Shown piece by piece: positions 10,066 to 27,012 of a stretch of DNA of 64,000 nt. Both the position numbers and the translations under genes were made by a program. Origin of the DNA: Gymnopilus junonius. Taxonomy: Eukaryota; Basidiomycota; Agaricomycetes; Agaricales; Galerinaceae. The stretch lies in contig JADNYJ010000005.1 in assembly GCA_015501075.1 (NCBI GenBank), positions 620,001 to 684,000 on the forward strand, in the 5' to 3' direction. The notes beneath the pieces were generated by a model. The model was not told the origin of the DNA. It was given only the letters and a program-made list of their open reading frames with translations, and searched no databases. Position 1 is the first letter of the stretch. Each line of letters opens with the position of its first letter.

Positions 10066-13000
10066 TCAGTACTTTTCAGCAAGAACTAGGCGAAGAGAGT
10101 AAGGGATCAAAAGATGCAAAAAGTAATTGGGCACGTACTTAACGCTGTCAGTGATGTCCAACCAGTAAAAGGGTGACTGAAAAAGAAGTTAAAGGACCGA
10201 ATGCGAGGAGCACGCTGAAGACATACCTCCTTCTCCCCTCTCCATTGATAGCATCATATTGTTCCCATACATAGCCTGTACGTTCGTATTCCTATGAAGT
10301 GTTTCTTCAGTTTCCTTAAGTGTGGCTATCTATGAATCAAAGTTACCTTGAAAACATTGTTGACAATATTTTGACGCAGCTCCTTGTAGATTTGCTGCGC
10401 TTTCTGCTGGTATGGGCCTGCTTGAGCAGCGTAGGTCTGTGTGGTCACACGAGCATAAGGTGATCCGTATTGATGGAAAGCACAAAAATACAAACATTGT
10501 GCAGTGCCCTTAGGGCAAGATAATTCATCTGCATCCAAATTGGTCCTTTCCAATAGTTCTCGCCTTGCCCAAATTCAGGATGCGATGCTGATAGGCTTCG
10601 GATACCATAAGGTGACCATAGATGTTCTGGGTCGTATAAAATGTCAAGAATATGGCCCAGGTGTGGTGAAGAGGGTGGAAGAAGCTCCAGAAGGAAAGGG
10701 AATAAAGAAAGGTAGCCTTTGTGACAAACATGATATGACTCATCTGCACCGTTTTGATGTCAGGAAAATTTTGGTGGATGAGGAGATACTTTACCTTCGT
10801 CATTCACATTTACGTCGCAGTACATTTTCTCGTTCTCGTTCCAGTGCAAATCTAAAACAAAATCAGAAGGTCATTGCTAATGATGTATCAACAACCCACC
10901 CTCTATATTGTTCAATATAGCCTGTTCATTCTGCACGAAAGTGGCTTCATCTTCCTTTTCTCCAACATATGCAGCTATATCACGCATAGTCCTCGAAAAA
11001 AATGCCATCCATGAAATCAGATCCAAGTGAAGTTCGCCTGCATGCGGCGGTCCTCTAGGATAGTCGTCCATACCACTCGTCAACACGTGTTGCTCCGATC
11101 TACCGCGCCAGCGGTAACCCTCCGATCTTGAACGGGCTTTCCTGCTATACTGCTTGATCTGACCTCGTTGAGTAAGCCTGAACCAATCGTAGTGCCTCTT
11201 CAAAGGCTCATAAATTCCTTTGAGGAATGAAAGGGCAAGTTCAGGATTTTCGAGATATTGACTTTCCACTGCCGCCGCTATCCCTTGGGGCATTCCAAGA
11301 GGAGCTTGCGAACCACCCATGCCCAAATCCATGCCCAACTCCGCGTCAGAAGGACCGCGTTTCACCGATGTTTTCTTCACGCGCTCGATGAAGGCAGTGA
11401 CCGCCATGGTAAGTGTTGGAGGATTGGCATAATTGGGTACTTGTGTTAAAAATTCAGATGGGACCTTCATTCGAAAAGCTCAGCCACGCTTGCAGAACTT
11501 TCTTATGTGCCAACATACCTTGCTGCGTGCCTCTTCGCCTAATATTTGCTCTCTTGCTACCCAACCATCATTGTCAATCAAGCCAATCCAATCCTTCAAA
11601 ATCTCAAGGCTGAAAGTAATCAATTCTATGCTATCTACTAACATTGCTGTGAAATACATACCTGAAATCATTATCCCATTGACCAATATGCAGGAGATGG
11701 AAACCTTCGTCCCTATTACGCAGGTGTATCGTGAGCTCACTTTTCAATTTATACAGAAATGGTAAATTTACCAATAGAATCCACGGGGAAAGAAGCTTCG
11801 GCTAGGAGTAGCAGTCAATAAAGCTTTGGGTTCTGTCATTTTCGCGTCCTTTTCCGCTCCGTCGTCGATGGTATCCTCATCTTGGTCCCACTCATACGAG
11901 AACTTACGGTCCACAATGGAGTTTCCGTAGAAATATCCCACTCCTCCCACGAGATTTGAGGTTATTGCTTTGGAGAAGTTCTGCAGGGACTCCTGCTTTT
12001 CGGATGGATAATCTGAGGGATATGGAAGGACTTTTTGGAAGCGTTTGTCATACGCTGCTACAAGAGCAGGGATTCCCTGGTCGAGTACGGAGGCTTCGTA
12101 AAATATCGTTAGAATGTTTTCAAGAAATAGAAAGAATGTTGCTCACAGTCCAGCTTCCGCGTATTGCTTCCACTGTCAAAGAAGACATCGAACTGGAAAG
12201 GACCGTCGAAGAATTTTTGAAAGGCGTATAGATTGCTGTTCATATAAACATCATCAGGGAGCTGCAGAACGAATGATGGGTCTGGAGATCCAACTGCAGG
12301 ATCTTGGTAAGGACCAATGACTTCGCGTGCGCGGTCGAACATAGCCTTCGTGATGAATTCTATTTAATCGTACACTCAATATCAGACGCATGCAGCACTG
12401 GAATTGAACTCACGACTCGCTTGCCAAACTTCGCCTTCACTGACAGGACGAGCTATGAAATGTGTCCTTCCAATACGTTGCTTGAACGCGTCTGCATGAG
12501 GCCCGCTAGAGACAGCCTTATTGTCATCGCCTTGATTTGACGTTTGAGGCAAGTTACCAAAGAAATTAGTTCTGGGACTTACTGTCAACTATTCGAATGG
12601 CGAAGTCATCGAGCTCTGGCGTGGACCCAACAAGTTTAATTTCTCCAGTTATTCCCTGGCGAAAATGTGAGCCCGATGATAGACTTTGGATAGAGGATGT
12701 AGACGTACATTCTCATTCTCATCGGTCTCCAAGTCTAAACCACCTAAACCTTCCAGACCGAAATAAAATATAGTGGATACTCTAGATGTCTTGTCTGTTC
12801 TCTTGTTAGGTGCGATATAATCTGGTGCAAGATGCAACGAACCCTTGTCGATAGGTTCACCCTTAACACGCGCAGCCCAGCTGCCTCCATGGTCTCCTCC
12901 AGCTACCTTCAAGAATTCTGTGGTGATCTTGACGTTGTTGGAGCCATCCTTCAAGACTTGTACGCCACCTTCTCTCGTATCATATTCTGTCCACGTATAA

Positions 13001-13281
13001 CTGTCCAAATTATCCCCTTGGTCACAGGCATGGCGAACCCCTAGAAACCACGACAGAATTCAACTAGAGAAAAAGGCCACAATAACCTTACACTAACTTG
13101 TGACAGACTGGTAATTTTGTGTTCCAAACCACATCAGGCCGGTCATAAGGGATTGGGGTATTCTTGGCCTCAAGCCAAAGTAGAGATTGGGTCGGTACGC
13201 TCCCCATAGTAAGGTATCGTTGGTAGGCTGGGAGAAGACCGACTGAGCAAGTGGCAGGAGCAAAAGCAGACTAAGCTTCAT
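10066..13281 (-). CDS. CWH41: Mannosyl-oligosaccharide glucosidase (ER glucosidase I), GH63
   Basis: A multi-exon gene starting at ATG 13281 with a secretion signal ([18 protein letters not shown]), followed by [20 protein letters not shown], the usual GH63 opening. Later conserved blocks are [28 protein letters not shown] (region of a catalytic acid), [24 protein letters not shown]-type sequence before [49 protein letters not shown] and HPFTGWTSL. It ends LILAEKY with the stop at 10066-10068. The enzyme removes the outermost alpha-1,2-linked glucose from the Glc3Man9GlcNAc2 glycan in the ER lumen, the first trimming step before the calnexin cycle. All junctions inspected keep frame with GT..AG introns, so the gene looks intact. 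The symbol follows yeast usage. Confidence 0.94.
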
Positions 13282-14259
13282 TTTGCAGGACTATCCTGTC
13301 GAGATAGTCAACGGATTGTACGGACTTCTCTTCACAGGCGTTCAAAACAGAAATAATTACTATTTACGATCGGACCGCGACGTGGCTTTATCACGTGTAC
13401 GGTCGCCAATTAGTAGTGGGCGGCGCGCCGAACTTAGAGTAGGCGACAGAAATCTCCCCCCAACCTGCCGCTATAGCTACGACATCCATTGATAATTTGG
13501 TGAAAAGGATATCTAATCAGTAATTTATCTACTTCCGAAGAGGTTTGCATGCCATGTACGTCCGAGCTGGGTCTATTGGCATCGCACAAAAGAATCCTAG
13601 GTTCTATCATCTCCGGGGTCAGTCATCCGAACCCGCCCAATAAAAGAGAGACTTAAAACAATGTACCTGCATTGATTCGAATAGTTTCTTGGCGTTCATT
13701 TGCAGCTGAATTCAATGTTCGGTAAGGCTCTGACTCAATCTACATGGATGTCTGCCTTTGGACTCGCGCACCGTTATACAGTCATGGTTTTCTTGCCCAT
13801 CATTTCGACATATTTCTGAAGCAGAGCTGTCTCTCTCGCTGTCGAATGTATATTGAGATTGGGGCTTTTGCTGCACGGACGTCATATGCTAACTTAGGCT
13901 TCAGACTCTGTCAACATACCGTTATGAAATCTTTCAATGCTTCTTGAGATTTTGTTTCGGACATTTTGCAGAATCTTGGTATGCGGTATGTCCTATTGTT
14001 ATATGGGGTCCGGTGCAAGATACTGGTGGAGGTTGTGTGGAAAAATGGTGAGTGAGGGCGGGACTCAAAACGGGGCTGCCTGCTTTATTTTTATCCACCA
14101 ATGACGTCACATGCATAAGTCCCGACTCTGAACGGAACTTGACGAAGGAAAAGGAGTGAGGAGGGGTTTATTTATGTACTATGTAGATACCTTGATTATA
14201 TCCCCAAAATATTAAGATTCGGTGCTTTATGCACGCGCCTTTAAATAATACATTGTAAT
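13282..14259. other. Intergenic, no gene seen
   Basis: About 980 bases upstream of the GH63 gene and downstream of PDX1. Only short open frames without coding character or splice partners. It should contain the GH63 promoter and the PDX1 3' UTR. Confidence 0.6.
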
Positions 14260-15882
14260 TTACTTGCCGCGTGCGGCGTATTTTCCACCTTTCAGGTCGG
14301 AATCACTAAAGAAAAGAAATGCTTGAGAAACTAAAAAAAAAAGTCGCGGCAATGAAAGAGCTTACATAGTCAGACCGACCATGGCAGCACCGAGGTTTTC
14401 AGAAACATCTGCTAGGAGTTTGGCATTGTTGAAATGCGTGACCTATGTATCAAGATTAATGGATGGTCAAAATCAATGGACGCTTAATCTTACAGCTTGC
14501 ACTATGGCGCGAGCACGTTTAGCGGGATCGCCAGACTATAAAAAGTAGTATTAGCTGTTTTCTAATACTAAAGTACCTAGAGACTTACGTGAAAGATACC
14601 AGACCCGACAAAGACTAAACAAAAATATGCATGAGCGAAACCATTAAAGCAATTGATTGGTTGCCCTACCACCGTCGCATCCAAGTTGCATCATCAGCGC
14701 CGCATCGGCTAGAAGCAAGACAAGCATGTCGTTAGTTGTTACTTTTTTTTTCATTGATAGTTGGACGTACCTGGCGTGGCAATACCTCCAGCGGCAAAAT
14801 TTACAACTGGAAGGCGCTTAAGCCTAGCCGTCTCTTTCAGCAAATGAAAAGGTGCTTGGATCTCCTTTGCAAAAACATAGAGTTCTTCCTCAGTCATTAC
14901 GCTCGCTTTCCTAATCTGTGACATGACGGCTCTCTGGTGGCGGACGGCTTCCACAACGTTTCCTGTGCCAGCTTCACCCTTTGTGCGAATCATGGCTGCA
15001 CCTTCTGAGATACGACGAAGGGCTTCACCAAGGTCTCGGGCACCGCAAACAAAAGGGACTTTGAAACCATGCTTATTGATGTGGAATTCGTCGTCCGCCG
15101 GAGTAAGTACCTCTGATTCGTCAATGTAGTCAACCCCGATCGACTGGAGAATCTGAGGACGTGTTCTAGGACATGAAATAGATGTTCAGTAAGAATTTGC
15201 GCACCTGTGCCTCAACGAAATGTCCAATCCGTACTTTGGCCATGACAGGGATGGTCACTGCATCGACAATTTCTTTGATCATTTTGGGGTCGCTCTGATA
15301 TCTCGCTTAGATAACAAGTGCTTAAGGCGAAACATGCTGGACGAACCATACGCGCGACGCCGCCTGTGCAAACTCCGCTTAAGTAGATAACTCAAATCTA
15401 TGGATGAATATTACGCGCCTTCAGCTCTAATATCGGCGGGCACTCTTTCAAGTGCCATTACGGCACACGCTCCAGCCTCCTCGGCTATACGAGCCTATTA
15501 ACCCATGTCCTCAGTCAAGAGCAGCAAGCGATCATCAAAAAGATGTACCTGCTCAGCATTGACCACATCCATGATCACACCTCCCTTTTATGAATTGAAA
15601 ATTCACGTTGATCAAAGCTAAGATTGCTTTAACACGACCAACGCACTTTTAACATTTGCGCCAAACCAGACTTGACCTATTAACATAAGATCGAACAGGA
15701 TAAATTAGTCAAAACTCTAATGCAGACCGAAAAGTAAGATCACGTACACCGAAAGTACCAAGGCTGTTGCCCTCTCTCGTAGCAGCACGGGCAGGCGCAG
15801 GACTTGGGACAGCGGCACTTCCGACCCCTTGAGGAATGGGAGGCGTCTGAACAGAAGGAGTACCCAAAGCAGGGGTGGACAT
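14260..15882 (-). CDS. SNZ1: Pyridoxal 5'-phosphate synthase, PDX1/SNZ subunit
   Basis: A multi-exon gene, start ATG 15882 ([12 protein letters not shown]), stop 14260-14262 after [11 protein letters not shown] short Pro/Ala-rich leader precedes the PDX1 barrel: [129 protein letters not shown] and [13 protein letters not shown]. With a PDX2/SNO glutaminase partner it makes pyridoxal 5'-phosphate from ribose 5-phosphate, glyceraldehyde 3-phosphate and ammonia in the cytosol. Conserved lysines that bind the sugar intermediates lie in the MAKVRIGH and FVCGARD regions. No PDX2 gene is in the window. Every splice junction inspected keeps frame. Confidence 0.95.
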
Positions 15883-16236
15883 TGCAGATGACAAGGGATT
15901 CTGAGGAACAAGAAAGAAAAAGGTCGGAGGAATGTATAATTTTCAGTGACTCGAGTCTTTGAACAAATCGATTGCGATCCGCTAACGGAAGTCCGTAGAC
16001 CTAACCCTAAGTTAGTGTTTTGCTTGGTCATCCATGCGAGATCTTGGTGACATCTATGACAAGCACATGGCAAATAGCAACCTTTCTTTTTACCCATTTC
16101 CTACACGCTCAAGCTGCTATCAACGCATTTTCTTTTAATCCTGATTTTTGGATCAACAGGTTCGTCCAAGGAAACAGCCAGGATAGCTTTGTTGTCTTGG
16201 TTATGGTCGTCTAGAACTGCAGCTTAGCCTGATTCC
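15883..16236. other. Bidirectional promoter region
   Basis: 354 bases between divergent starts (PDX1 minus, F-box-like plus). No gene and no named motif recognised. Confidence 0.5.
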
Positions 16237-17545
16237 ATGGCTCGACAAAGTATCACGCTTCCGCCGGAAATTCATGACATTATTATCGGTGTGCTGGCTG
16301 AAGAGGGGGACATCACCACCTTGAAGGCAGCCGCTCTCACTTGCAAAAACATTCTTCCAACCTGTCGATCACACATCTTCGCGACCCTCCACCTCGTTCC
16401 TCCGCCTAGACTGGATGTGAACGGTATGCGCAATACCGTTGCTGACTCATTTCCACGCAGGCTTGAGAACCTTAGGTTGGCCTTTAAGTCAAATCCCGAC
16501 CTCGCGATATACGTTCGCGAGTTACATTATATGGTTCGAACGTCAGACGACAGGCAACAGAGTCTTCATTCTCTTCTGCAGAATCTGACTCGAGTTAAGC
16601 TGCTGGTTCTCCAGGGTACCATTCATGACGCTGGTCCTTACCAACTTCCCGGCACGGTAGATTGGCCAAACCTATCTCCGAGCTTACACACGGCTTTAAA
16701 GAGCATCATCCATTCATCATGCTTCAGCGAACTCTGCCTCTATCACGTCAGCGACTTTCCTGTCGATATTCTAGCTGGTTGCATAAATCTTTCTCGACTA
16801 ACTGTTGATTCTTCTGACTTCCAAGATGCTAGACGAGCTAGCGATAATGATGATCGCGTGTGCCTGAGTAGTCTTACTTTCATGGACTATTCCTCTAGGG
16901 CGATTCGGTCGCTTATGGATACCCCCATCATAGATTTTACGCAGCTCACCGCCTTGAACTCGTTCGACAAGACTGCAAATATGGTGGTGACCTCCCTCCT
17001 TGACCGGTCAAAATCTCTCAAATCCTTCACATGTACAGGTAAGTGTATATATTGTACTTTATCTTATCCTAAAATAATCAATGCATTTTTTTGCAACAGT
17101 CTGGGACTCATTTAACCATCCATTTAGAGATATACTCAAGCCGCATACCTTATATACTCTCTCCTCCTTTTCGGCAGTCATTCTCATTCCGCCATGGCTT
17201 GGAACTGTGGAACTTGATCCCTTGTATGATCTTTCCCATGAATTCGACAAATGGGCGGAAAACAACGTCCTTGAACATATCAAAGTCAAGATAGATGTAT
17301 CTCAGGATGTCGATTTACCCACTGGCACCAATGCCTGGGCAGGACTCAAGCCATTAGTTATCCGTTCGCGCTTTCCTAAACTGCGCACCGTTTCCCTGAA
17401 GATAAATCTTTTGTGGGATCAGTCTTCGTCTCAGGATATCAAGAACAAACTTGAACAGCATCAACGCGAAGTTTTTCAGGAGCTGTATGAGAGTGATGAA
17501 GTTGTTTTCCAGTTTTCTGTCGAGATTTTTCGCAACTATGGTTGA
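16237..17545 (+). CDS. F-box-like / leucine-rich repeat hypothetical protein
   Basis: Two exons, 16237-17038 and 17100-17545, with a GTAAGT..CAG intron. The product is about 415 residues. The N-terminus (LPPEIHDIIIGVLAEEGDIT, then LKAAALTCKNIL and CRSHIFATL) has the pattern of the degenerate F-boxes abundant in agarics. The rest has irregular leucine-rich stretches such as LTRVKLLVLQG, CFSELCLYHVSDFP and LSSLTFMDYSS. True F-box proteins recruit substrates to SCF ubiquitin ligases through Skp1; that role is inferred from family resemblance only. No signal peptide or membrane segment is present. Confidence 0.85.
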
Positions 17546-17889
17546 TGCCGTCGTGGAGTTAACACAGCTACATACTTTTCATGAAATTAAAGTTTTATAG
17601 AGCTTTTGCATTAGGATGCAAGTGATTGAAGCGTTGTATTGTGGTGTATAGTAGCATCTGAACATGCTAAAGTTATTTTGATATTTGATTTGAGTCTAGA
17701 ATGCAGCAGAACTAGCGATGCGTCGCGTTTGTGAAGGTAAAACAGTCAGAAGAACCACTGAAGAGTATGATGTATTCAATGTTTTTGCATTTTTGAATCA
17801 TCTTTTATCCAATACTTAAACAAGTGTCCCAAATTTTGTGCTTCTAGTCATATAAAACATGTTATAACAGTTACGGCCCATCTGCAGTT
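17546..17889. other. Convergent 3' intergenic region
   Basis: It separates the stop codons of the F-box-like gene (+) and the calcium pump gene (-). AT-rich, no gene seen; expected to hold both 3' UTRs. Confidence 0.5.
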
Positions 17890-21492
<3,603 letters not shown>

Positions 21493-22331
21493 GATGGAAC
21501 GTCTGAACTTAAAGAGAGAAAACTAAATAAAGGGGGGCCACGAAACGCCGACGACGCTGCGGTTTACAGAAGAGAAAATAAAGTGGAAAGAGAAGGTAAG
21601 GTCCAGCGATCGTAAGGCTCAAGCATTGCGCGTAAAAATATTGAGCACACGTGCGAAAGGTGACGTGGCGGTTTCCTTGAAAGTTTTGGATCCTCTCCGG
21701 CTTTCTCTTGAATTTGAAAGTCTGCTCCCACATCCATTAACCGGTGAACGAGATAACGGTGTCGAGGACGAGAGAAGTCTCGAAATAGGACACATTCAGT
21801 GTGTACCGACCTCGCTTTCCCGTCAGAATCACGCTATCAGGTTCCACGACCATTACTTACATAAACAGCACTCGTCCCTATTTAATTTTGAGTGTTGGAA
21901 AACGAGCCAGGGCCATTGGTGCACTACATACGTGTCTATGGCATATGTGATTAGGGTATTATACTTGAACACAATAATTCACAGAGTCGCCCTTGCGCAC
22001 AGTGATTAGTATTCATTGGACCAGACCCAAGTAGCAGCGGAACACGACAGTGACAGCATGTGTTGGGCGCTGTGGTGGATTTACAGACCGACAGCACTGG
22101 CCTAGCCTTCCATTCCTAATCCAACGATGGTAGTCTGCTGGAGTATATAACCCAGAGAGCTCTCAACTACCGCACACGAGCGCCAGAGGCAATGTCGCCA
22201 CAGTGCAAACAGATGTCAACACAGATTAACGGCTGTGGACTGACTCGGCCTCTATCACAAGTCCTCCTCTCTCTTTCTTTTCTGTTAATTAATACGCAAA
22301 TACAAGTCTGGCGTTCCTCTAATTCGCCGAC
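21493..22331. other. Bidirectional promoter region, no gene seen
   Basis: About 840 bases between divergent starts (calcium pump minus, SIP5 plus). A plus-strand open frame at 21626-22009 has no conserved features or splice partners and is not called. Confidence 0.55.
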
Positions 22332-24505
22332 ATGGGCAACTCTTCCTCTTCGGGGCGCAGCCATCACGACGAATCGGTAGATTACGGCTCCCTAGTTCCC
22401 CAGGGCGTTTACACTGGTCCACGAGACTGGAATCAGGCCATCGTCTCCCAGCTCATAGTTGCTAGAAGGCTCGCCCCGTTTTACCGCCCACTCGAGGAAT
22501 ACGAAGACTTCTGGGACGATGATCAGATTTTGGCTGCCAGGAAGGAGCTCCCAGACCCTGATAATGCCGATGTCGTCACACGAATAGAGGCCACGGCAAC
22601 TACTTCCAACTCACACAAGTCCAGACGACCTGGCTCTTTAAAGGAACCAGCAAAGCCAGAGGCTCAGGTGTATCGTGGTGCTGTAGAATGTCCCATTTGT
22701 TTCCTTGTCAGTCAGCTCTTGTACTTGACCGCTTCAGGGAAGCTAATACCATTCTGCGTTTTACAAGTATTATCCACCAAATATCAACCATTCTAGATGT
22801 TGCGACCAAGCTATTTGTACAGAGTGCTTTGTTCAGATAAAGCGCGCTGAACCGACCGCTACTCATCTCGTGTCTGAGCCTGCAGCTTGCCCATACTGTG
22901 TCCAGGAGAACTTCGGCGTCGTATATAATCCCCCACCCTGGCGAGCGGGACTTGGTAGTGAAGGCTATGTGTGTATTCCTATGACACGTTCAGGTTATGC
23001 TATACAATATTTACACATTTTTGATTAGAATGGGCTCTTTTCGGACTCACATCGAATGCCATCAGAGCCAACAACTCCTCCAGCGCACAAAAGACGTCAG
23101 AAGAGCTTCGGTGCTGACAGTCCGGAAGTTGTGACAACTGGTACTTTTGACACATGTTTGATCTCGAATGAATGTCGGGCTGATGACAACTTGTAGATCA
23201 AATTCGCCCAGACTGGGAAACAAAGTTGGAAGCCGTCCGTGCTGCAGTCCAAAGACGTGCGAACAGGAGGATAATTATGCGACAGGTGGGAGATCGTCTT
23301 ATCCCGGTTGGCGTGACAAGCGGTCGGGTGCATACTTTAAGCCCGGAGGAAGCTGCTGCTACTGCGAGTGTCGAGGTTACAGGAAGTCGAAGATCTCGCC
23401 GACGACAGCCGCAAAATGGATCTTTCGAACAGTTCATGGGCATGGGTGGCCAAGATCTCGAAGAGGTAAGCTTTAATTTTGAATGCTAATGGGAATTTAG
23501 CTATAACGCGACTTTCATAATACACAGCTAATGCTCATGGAAGCGATGAGATTATCACTGTTGGACCATGAAGAGCATCAACGAAAGGAAGCTGAAGAGA
23601 AGAAGAAGCAGGAAGTTGCTGCTGCTTCCGGTGAAGGGAACAGTGCAGCAGGTCCATCAGCAGAGGCGGAGGGTTCACAAGCAGCACTGGGTCTGAGTCC
23701 ATCTGCACTAGAAGCACAACCACTATCTTCACTACAGGCTTCAAGCTCCTCTAATCTGTCCTTATCACCCTCGCCAACTCCCAATTCAGGTAGCTCTTCT
23801 CCAAGGCATGTGAAGGTGGACTCGCAGGAATCTCTGGCTCCACGAAAGTCATGGTCAATATCGAGAAGTCGGACACCACCACCACCTGCCAATCCTATTC
23901 CGAATGTTCCGCTCAGTGAGGAGAATCAAGCTGCATGGCGCAATCGCACTACTGGTCCGCCTGCATTCAGTACTCTCAATGCTGCTCTGACATCTGCGTC
24001 GACGGCTGCTGCATTATTAGGGCCCTCGTCTTCCAGTACGCACCGGCCTTCGAGGTGTGTTACCCCTGAACCCAATCCAGCAGACGAGCCCTCTTCTTCG
24101 TCTTTACCGTCAGAAGGCAGAATTTCGAAGACCAATTTAATGGCGGATACCTCAATACCAACAATCACGGTACAGAATAACGATGGACATTCTGGAACAA
24201 TGCCTACAGCTGTTGCTGCTTCCCACTCTTCTGTCGATGATACCTTGTCCGCATCGTCTTCTGCCTTTGCCGCTCATGGATCTCATGACGTTCCAGGTCT
24301 TAATGACGCTGCAGAGGCGTCTTATTTCGGGTCTTCTGTCACGTCAGACAGTGAATCAGAAGGAGTAGGGGCTTCTTCATACATATCACTGCCTTCTTCA
24401 CCCGAGTCGAATGATCCACTGTTATGCTTGACGAAACCGACAACCAAGGCCGATGATACAATGACGGGTAGGTACACGGGTACATCTACAGAGGTATCGA
24501 GGTGA
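22332..24505 (+). CDS. SIP5: Sip5-like RING-type zinc-binding protein
   Basis: Exons 22332-22706, 22768-22968, 23029-23142, 23197-23465 and 23528-24505. The start is MGNSSSSGR, which suggests N-myristoylation by sequence only. An N-terminal region precedes a RING-like cluster [36 protein letters not shown] (about residues 118-180). Next come [20 protein letters not shown] and [20 protein letters not shown], then a helical [19 protein letters not shown] segment and a long Ser-rich tail ending TGTSTEVSR. In yeast Sip5 interacts with the Snf1 kinase and the Reg1/Glc7 phosphatase. Exon 3 reads AHKRRQ in one frame and [14 protein letters not shown] in the next, with the change at about 23100 looking like one missing base. 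Alternatively an earlier donor near 22957 would allow a different in-frame exon 3. A further 3' exon after 24505 cannot be excluded. Confidence 0.88.
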
Positions 24506-27012
24506 GATTATGCGGATCTTTTTTATTTATGTCATCTTTGCGGAGTATCCATTTTATTTCATGCATTTTGTACCCTGCTCAATCCTATTCACCGTGCTTT
24601 GCCATTTTCGTTTCCTCCATTCACTTCGCCTTGTGAAGTTAACACTTTCTTTTCAACACATTGAACGGAAGCTGACTGGCGTACAATCTCGCTCATTGCA
24701 CCATCTGCCTTGCATCGATGATGGAATTAAATGTCTATGCTGCCCAGGCTTTCCTTCTTCGTCTTTTAGATAAATTGTGAGGACATCTTATCATCTCTGG
24801 CATTCTTTCTATCTTACAGTTTCACTTGCTCTCTTTACCATTCACGCCCTCATGCTATTCCTGACGACTCCACGAGCCTAATCCGTACGATCTCATCTTC
24901 ATTTTTCATCGAATACACACACCCACACGACTCACTTGCTGCTGTAGCCTATCGACTGTATAGAATTTTATTTCGCCTATGCTTTGTGGTTCATCCAATT
25001 CCTATGATGATCTATCTGTTTTGATTTGATTTTTTGTTATACTGGATATCTTTGGGTCCATATCTGATGGAGTTGGCGGTGTATTTACGACAGTCCTCAA
25101 CTACATGCCTGGTCAGCAAGCCACACTACATTCCGAAGGCCTGTAATTGTGAAATTGGCCAACATCCTATCAAGAGTTCGAAGAATTACATCTGTGTCAA
25201 GAAGACACCTGAAATTGTTACACCTCTCATCTCGAGTTCGCCAACGTCGTTTTCGGATACTCCAAATATAGGTATGGCGGGCGTCGCGGCTACATTTTCG
25301 TGACAATCCCCTTTTTGAGTTTTGGTCCGCACTTGTTATGGGCTTTCATCACGAAGCGGCTAGCGATCTCGAGATAGCAGAAAGATGTTCATTTCTTGGA
25401 TGATATCGGCTGCAACGGCGGTATTCGAGAGATGCACGGGGCTTCTATCAGCTACAACCGATGCCAGAGCAACAGTGTACAGGGTTGGAAGGTTTTGTGT
25501 ATGCAACCTTTCAGCATCTGATAATAAGAGCACGACGAGCACGGAAGTCCGCTCTAACCAGTTTTCCGACCCTGCAACGGTTCCCGACTTGGTCCTATTC
25601 CTCTTCGGTTCGACTCTGAAAGAAATCGCCAATGAAAAAAGCGAGTAACCAGAAAACCTGATCATCATGAGACACGCTTACAAGGGAACCCAGCAACAAC
25701 TACAGCGTTAGTTGGTAAAAACTCATAGCCCGCAGCCCTTTTCCTGCTTGAAACCAGAAGGTGCTTCCTCGACTCAGCATCGTGCAAAAAAAGTGATACA
25801 GATTAGATTTAGGTCAGGAAATAAAAGGTACTACCAGAGAAGTAAATGATAAGTAGAAGCCACCCTGCGGGAAGGAGGAAATGAAACTTCTAGTGGTTAA
25901 AGGATCCAATTCGATGTACATCTGGTGGTCTGGTCAATAACTTCGTATGAGGTCTAAAAGACTTCAGCACAGGTGGTACCCTGGAATTAAAATCGTCAAG
26001 ACTTCAGCAGACTGGTCGTGCATGTGTAAATACGGGCAAATGTGCTTCTATTCAATTCGCGGGACTGTATTCATCGGACACAGTAAATGTGAATGGGGGT
26101 ATTTGCAGTTATTTTTTTGAGATCTGGGGCAGGACCTCCATATCTAGACACATTTGTTTAATCTCGGAGAAGATGGTTTGGGAAGAAGGAGCCCAGACAT
26201 ACACTCATGTACAAAGCGCAACTGGATTTAGCAAAGATGCTGGCAGCACACCACTGATATAGGAGACGCACCGGAAGTTGATCGGGTATTGACTTTGGGG
26301 AGACGGGAAAGTATACACCTTCCAAAGGCTTCCAGGATCGCATATCTTTGATATGAGCATTTGATGAGCATAGGAATGCATATATGGCCTTCAAAACAAG
26401 GATCGACATAGACACAAGGACAAACGTCAGGTATGGGCGGTGATCCAACTACTTCAGGGTGAGAAGGAAGGGCGCATGAGAAAGAATACGTCCACGGACT
26501 TCCCGACCATCTTCGTTAAGATCATGAATAGTCCAGTGCATGTCCACCCCGCACAAGAATACCATAGAATAACCACTGATACAATAAGATAACAGTAACG
26601 AGTAACATGACAAAAAATGGATAGCATGTAATCGCTGCTCGTACGGGAAAGTACGGCAGAAGAAAACCGAGGTGTCGTCGCAGGCATGTATTCATAGGCA
26701 ATGCGCATGCCCTATGCTCGTGGCCTGCCATTATTTTCTATCACAAGGACGCTCAGCCCAAATAGGTTTCGCAGCCTCTGGTTCATTTTGGGCGGTGACC
26801 TAGATGTTTTCCCATTAGAACATGTTCTTTCGGAGTTCAGGAAGGAAGCAGGGAGAAATGAACGAAGAATCTCCGTTCTTACGAGTCAAGGCAAGGAAAA
26901 GAATTATAGCAACGAAACCTTAGTCTCTGTACTTTCAGTGAGACTAGTACACAGTATAGGGTTATAGGGACCCTAGTGTAAAATGTAATGAATACAATAT
27001 ACTCATACTCAC
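24506..27012. other. Unresolved region, no confident gene
   Basis: The first few hundred bases are probably the SIP5 3' UTR. Minus-strand open frames at 25360-25668 and 26158-26708 have moderately protein-like composition (for example NWLERTSVLVVLLLSDAERL, and a hydrophobic stretch at 26522-26600). They cannot be joined into one reading frame or matched to a family. They might be 3' exons of the unrecognised minus-strand gene at 27013-28387 or remains of an older gene. Confidence 0.4.

Noticed and set aside
17081..17294. Alternative frames overlapping the second exon of the F-box-like gene
   Set aside because: The spliced frame 17100-17545 continues the leucine-rich protein; the others are shadows.
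25360..25668. Overlapping open frames on both strands
   Set aside because: Neither could be tied to a start, to neighbouring exons or to a known family.
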